64,000 nucleotides of DNA, from positions 359,501 through 423,500 of the forward strand of contig NZ_PENI01000005.1 of NCBI RefSeq assembly GCF_003688995.1, read 5' to 3'. Positions 61,846 through 64,000 of this stretch are shown here, in pieces. Origin of the DNA: Streptomyces shenzhenensis (GTDB lineage Bacteria > Actinomycetota > Actinomycetes > Streptomycetales > Streptomycetaceae). The position numbers and the translations under genes were made by a program. The notes under the pieces are model-generated. The model was not told the origin of the DNA and did no database searches. It saw only the letters and a list, made by a program, of their open reading frames with translations. How positions within the stretch are numbered: position 1 is the stretch's first letter; every line of letters begins with the position of its first letter.

Positions 61846-62067
61846 GCGGCGTCCCGCAGGGGCCCCGGGCACCCGTGCTCCGGTGGTGCCCTCCTCGAAC
61901 ACCGCACCACGTCGCCGCAGTGGGCCGGGCGGAGTGCGGTGGTAACCCGGCTGGGCGGCCCGGATGGTGCGAGCCGAGGGTGTGACTGACGGTGGTTCAT
62001 GTCGAGGCCCGGGTGATCTCAGCTGATGCGGTATCGGCTGCCCGCGCCACGGCGGAAGGATTCCCTG

Positions 62068-62478
62068 ATGCACTCTGCCCGCTTGACCCTGGCCACGGCG
62101 GTCGCCTCGGCCGCCATCGTGATCGCCGCCCCCGGCGCCCATGCCTCGGGCGGTGGCGTGCTCGCTGCGGCAGTGCGCGACAACTGGAGCTCGGACAGCG
62201 GCGACGACAGCAGGTTCGACCCCGAGACGTACAAGGACAACTCCGGCAACGACAACGGCAACGAGAAGGAGAACGGCTCGGACGGCTCGGACGGCGAACG
62301 GAACAAGGACTCGTGGAGCGACGAGGACCAGGAGGACCGGCCCAACGGCGGAATGCACACCGGTGGCGGCGCCCTCGCCGCACCGGGTGTCACCGCCGGC
62401 GGCCTGGCCGTCCTGGCCTTCCTCGGCACCGGCGTCTACGCGCTGCGCCGCAAGCACACCGGCGGGTCGGCCTTCTGA
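62068..62478 (+). CDS. Small surface protein with MHTGGGAL sorting-like motif
   Basis: A 136-residue secreted protein. Signal peptide (LTLATAVASAAIVIAAPGAH), then an Asp/Ser/Asn/Glu-rich low-complexity mature part, then NGGMHTGGGALAAPGVTAGG, a helix (LAVLAFLGTGVYAL) and a positive tail RRKHTGG. The plan is that of a sortase substrate, but the motif HTGGGAL is not a canonical LPxTG or LAxTG. The sortase gene follows 108 bp later, so this is the probable substrate. ATG 62068 has GGAAGGA 8 nt upstream. Confidence 0.75.
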   Translation: MHSARLTLATAVASAAIVIAAPGAHASGGGVLAAAVRDNWSSDSGDDSRFDPETYKDNSGNDNGNEKENGSDGSDGERNKDSWSDEDQEDRPNGGMHTGGGALAAPGVTAGGLAVLAFLGTGVYALRRKHTGGSAF

Positions 62479-62586
62479 CCCGCGACGGCGACCCACGGGC
62501 CGCGGCCGCCGGGCGCTCCGTGCCGGCGGCCGGCAACCCGCACGCCGTGACCGCTGCGCTGCCGTGCCCGAGTGAGGTGGTGTCCG

Positions 62587-63216
62587 ATGGCAGCTCCCGA
62601 CTCCTCCCCGACCCTTGCCGAGCAGGGATCGCGTTCCTCCGGACACCTGATGATGTGGGGTGTCGCGATCGTCCTCCTGGCCGCCGGCCTGCTCAACGGA
62701 AAGACGCCCCACTCCGCCGACCCGGCGCAGGAGGGCGCCACGTCCCAACCGGTCGGAGCACATCTGCCCTGGTCCCGGCCGACGCGGCTGCTCATCCCGA
62801 GGATCGGCGTCGACGCCCCGTTCACCGATCTCGCCCTGAGCGCGTCGGGGCAGTTGCAGGCGCCGCCCGCCGAGGACGTGAACCTCGTCGGCTGGTACGC
62901 CAAGGGCACCGCACCCGGCGAGACCGGCACCGCGATCATCGCCGGTCACGTCGACACCAAGACCTCCGCCGCCGTCTTCGCCGGACTGGAGGAACTTCAC
63001 ACCGGAGACCGGTTCACGGTGCGGCGCGCCGACGGGAAGGACGCCGTCTTCGTGGTCGACAGCGCCGAGACGTTCGAGAAGGGCGCCTTCCCCAACCGCC
63101 GTGTCTACGCCGACACGCCCCGCGCCGAGGCGCGCCTGATCACCTGCGCCGGGGACTACGACCACGCGACCGAGGACTACACGGAGAACCTGGTGGTCTT
63201 CGCCCACCTCGTCTGA
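62587..63216 (+). CDS. Class F sortase
   Basis: A 209-residue membrane-anchored sortase. N-terminal helix (LMMWGVAIVLLAAGLLNG) then the catalytic domain: LLIPRIGVDAPFTDLAL, His in IIAGHVDTKTSA, Cys in RLITCAGDYDH; the following Arg/Lys lies beyond. The short length and HVDT/TCAGDYD motifs are typical of actinobacterial class F sortases, which join surface proteins to the wall. It lies just after the HTGGGAL protein. ATG 62587 with a GAGGTGG region upstream; a GTG 15 nt earlier is possible. Confidence 0.85.
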   Translation: MAAPDSSPTLAEQGSRSSGHLMMWGVAIVLLAAGLLNGKTPHSADPAQEGATSQPVGAHLPWSRPTRLLIPRIGVDAPFTDLALSASGQLQAPPAEDVNLVGWYAKGTAPGETGTAIIAGHVDTKTSAAVFAGLEELHTGDRFTVRRADGKDAVFVVDSAETFEKGAFPNRRVYADTPRAEARLITCAGDYDHATEDYTENLVVFAHLV

Positions 63217-63263
63217 CACCGGGGCCCGGGCGCTCCCGGGCCGCGGCTGTCAGCGGGCAGCAG

Positions 63264-63269
63264 TAGGTT
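63264..63269 (+). promoter_or_regulatory. Candidate -10 element for a leaderless transcript
   Basis: TAGGTT ends 6 nt before the ATG at 63276, which has no Shine-Dalgarno sequence. Confidence 0.4.
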
Positions 63270-63275
63270 GACGGC

Positions 63276-63749
63276 ATGTATGCGACCCGAGTCTCCAGGC
63301 GTGTGCGGGCGCCCCGCGCCGCCGTGTACCGGACCCTCCTCGATCCGGCCGCGGTCGCCGTCTGGCGGGTGCCCGACGGCATGACCGCCGTCGTGCACGC
63401 GTTCGACGCCCGTGAGGGCGGGACGTTCCGGGTGTCCCTCACCTACGACGACCCGCGCGGCGTGGGCAAGTCCGGCGCGCACACGGACACCTGTCACGGT
63501 CGCTTCACCCGGCTCGTGCCGGACGAACTGATCGTCGAGACCATCGAGTTCGAGACCGACGACGAGGCACTGCGCGGCGCGATGACGCTGACGACCTCGC
63601 TCATCGAGGAGGATGGTGTGACGGAGGTCGTCATGGTCCACGAGGGCGTCCCGGACGTCGTCCCCCGGGCGGACAACGAACTCGGCACCCGGATGTCCCT
63701 GGACAAGCTCGCCCGTCTCGTCGAGGACGAGGTCGAGGACCCCCGATGA
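63276..63749 (+). CDS. SRPBCC (AHSA1-like) domain protein
   Basis: A 157-residue protein with the START/SRPBCC fold: N-terminal strand RRVRAPRAAVYRTLLDP, VAVWRVPDGMTAVVHAFD, the Gly-rich REGGTFRVSLTY, and the C-terminal helix LGTRMSLDKLARLVED. AHSA1-like proteins bind hydrophobic ligands; the actual ligand is not known. The start is probably leaderless. It is followed by a double hairpin. Confidence 0.82.
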   Translation: MYATRVSRRVRAPRAAVYRTLLDPAAVAVWRVPDGMTAVVHAFDAREGGTFRVSLTYDDPRGVGKSGAHTDTCHGRFTRLVPDELIVETIEFETDDEALRGAMTLTTSLIEEDGVTEVVMVHEGVPDVVPRADNELGTRMSLDKLARLVEDEVEDPR

Positions 63750-63777
63750 CCGGATCCGGGACGTATCGCCCGTCAGG

Positions 63778-63827
63778 CGTGGCGGCCGAAGGGGCCGCCA
63801 CGGCCGGTGTGAGTGTGCCGGCCGTGG
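63778..63827. terminator. Two overlapping hairpins, mutually exclusive
   Basis: Stem 1: CGTGGCGGCC (63778-63787) with GGCCGCCACG (63793-63802). Stem 2: CCACGGCCGG (63798-63807) with CCGGCCGTGG (63818-63827). They share 63798-63802, so only one can form at a time on a transcript. Located between the SRPBCC gene and the chitinase 3' end. Confidence 0.75.
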
Positions 63828-63842
63828 CGGGGGAGCGGTGGA

Positions 63843-64000
63843 TCAGCAGTAGAGGTTGGCGCCGGGTGCCACTCCGAGGATCTGGGTGAAGCGCTGGTAG
63901 GCGTCGACGCGGCTCTGTACCTGGGCGGGGTTTCTGCCGTCGCATTCGAGGGAGCCGTTGATGGAGCGGATGGTCTGGCCGAAGCCGGCGCCGCCGACCA
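63843..64000 (-). CDS. GH19 chitinase, C-terminal part (cut by window end)
   Basis: The last 52 codons of a minus-strand gene. The translation ends [19 protein letters not shown] then [30 protein letters not shown] and stop. This matches the C terminus of streptomycete GH19 chitinases, including the conserved Cys residues. The rest, including catalytic Glu residues, is beyond the window. It should be a secreted chitin-degrading enzyme. Confidence 0.85.
   Translation of the reverse strand, partial: VGGAGFGQTIRSINGSLECDGRNPAQVQSRVDAYQRFTQILGVAPGANLYC

Noticed and set aside
57664..63219. A single very long open frame on the minus strand (about 1,850 codons)
   Set aside because: It lies opposite the DUF1996, lipase, flavodoxin, surface protein and sortase genes, is open only because of GC-rich codon mirror effects, and shows no domain.

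Overview
The window looks like chromosomal DNA from a Streptomyces species or a close relative. It is very GC-rich, uses many GTG starts, carries short ATGA/GTGA gene overlaps and is packed with typical streptomycete families: a mycothiol-dependent formaldehyde dehydrogenase, SpoIIE/HATPase phosphatases, a class F sortase, a LAxTG-type cell-wall protein, a DUF1996 protein, EfeUOB iron uptake and a GH19 chitinase. I saw no rRNA, tRNA, CRISPR array, transposase, integrase or phage genes. These assignments come from reading the sequence and recalling family motifs; no database search was run.

Layout. 0-6.9 kb: a SnoaL-like protein, a small secreted protein, a detoxification operon (CsoR-family regulator with its palindrome, MscR, glyoxalase-II-like hydrolase), a DUF4180 protein, two SDR oxidoreductases and a secreted L,D-transpeptidase. 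6.9-15.4 kb: a SpoIIE-type phosphatase coupled to a methyltransferase, a membrane-anchored S1 protease, an F420/FMN-type PPOX protein, a TetR/DUF35 pair with repeated candidate operators, a peptidoglycan-binding membrane protein and an RpiR regulator. 15.5-24.4 kb: a GT39-like membrane glycosyltransferase divergent from a probable glycan-active enzyme, then a BlaI/M56 regulatory pair divergent from a second GT39-like protein, a UPF0104 membrane protein and an orphan proteasome beta subunit.

24.4-36.3 kb is devoted to the envelope. A MacB/FtsX-type exporter (one double permease, two ATPases, one lipoprotein) carries its response regulator at the operon end, with the histidine kinase divergent. 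A COG4705 membrane protein follows. Next comes a compact five-gene operon, DedA-PAP2-PAP2-response regulator-kinase, which fits recycling of undecaprenyl phosphate. 36.4-40.4 kb holds ferrous iron uptake: EfeU and EfeO are fused into one 880-residue protein through a repeat-rich linker, followed by the Tat-exported Dyp peroxidase EfeB. Palindromes of the CTACA-N4-TGTAG type lie between the two operons.

40.4-55.5 kb contains an amino-acid permease, a transhydrogenase, a GH15 enzyme, a large sensor phosphatase, a TetR-controlled divergent pair (EF-G-binding FBP protein and an SGNH hydrolase operon) and FprA with a possible iron box. 55.5-64 kb is a surface/secretion region: an NlpC/P60-like protein whose catalytic Cys position is Tyr, a DUF1996 protein with an LADTG signal, a secreted lipase, a flavodoxin-like protein, a class F sortase beside a small surface protein with an MHTGGGAL motif, an SRPBCC protein and the 3' end of a GH19 chitinase.

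The candidates most worth following up are the sortase F/HTGGGAL pair, the EfeU-EfeO fusion, the orphan PrcB in a BlaI-linked neighbourhood, the DedA-PAP2 operon with its shared palindromes, the CsoR homologue lacking its His ligand, and the NlpC/P60 pseudoenzyme.
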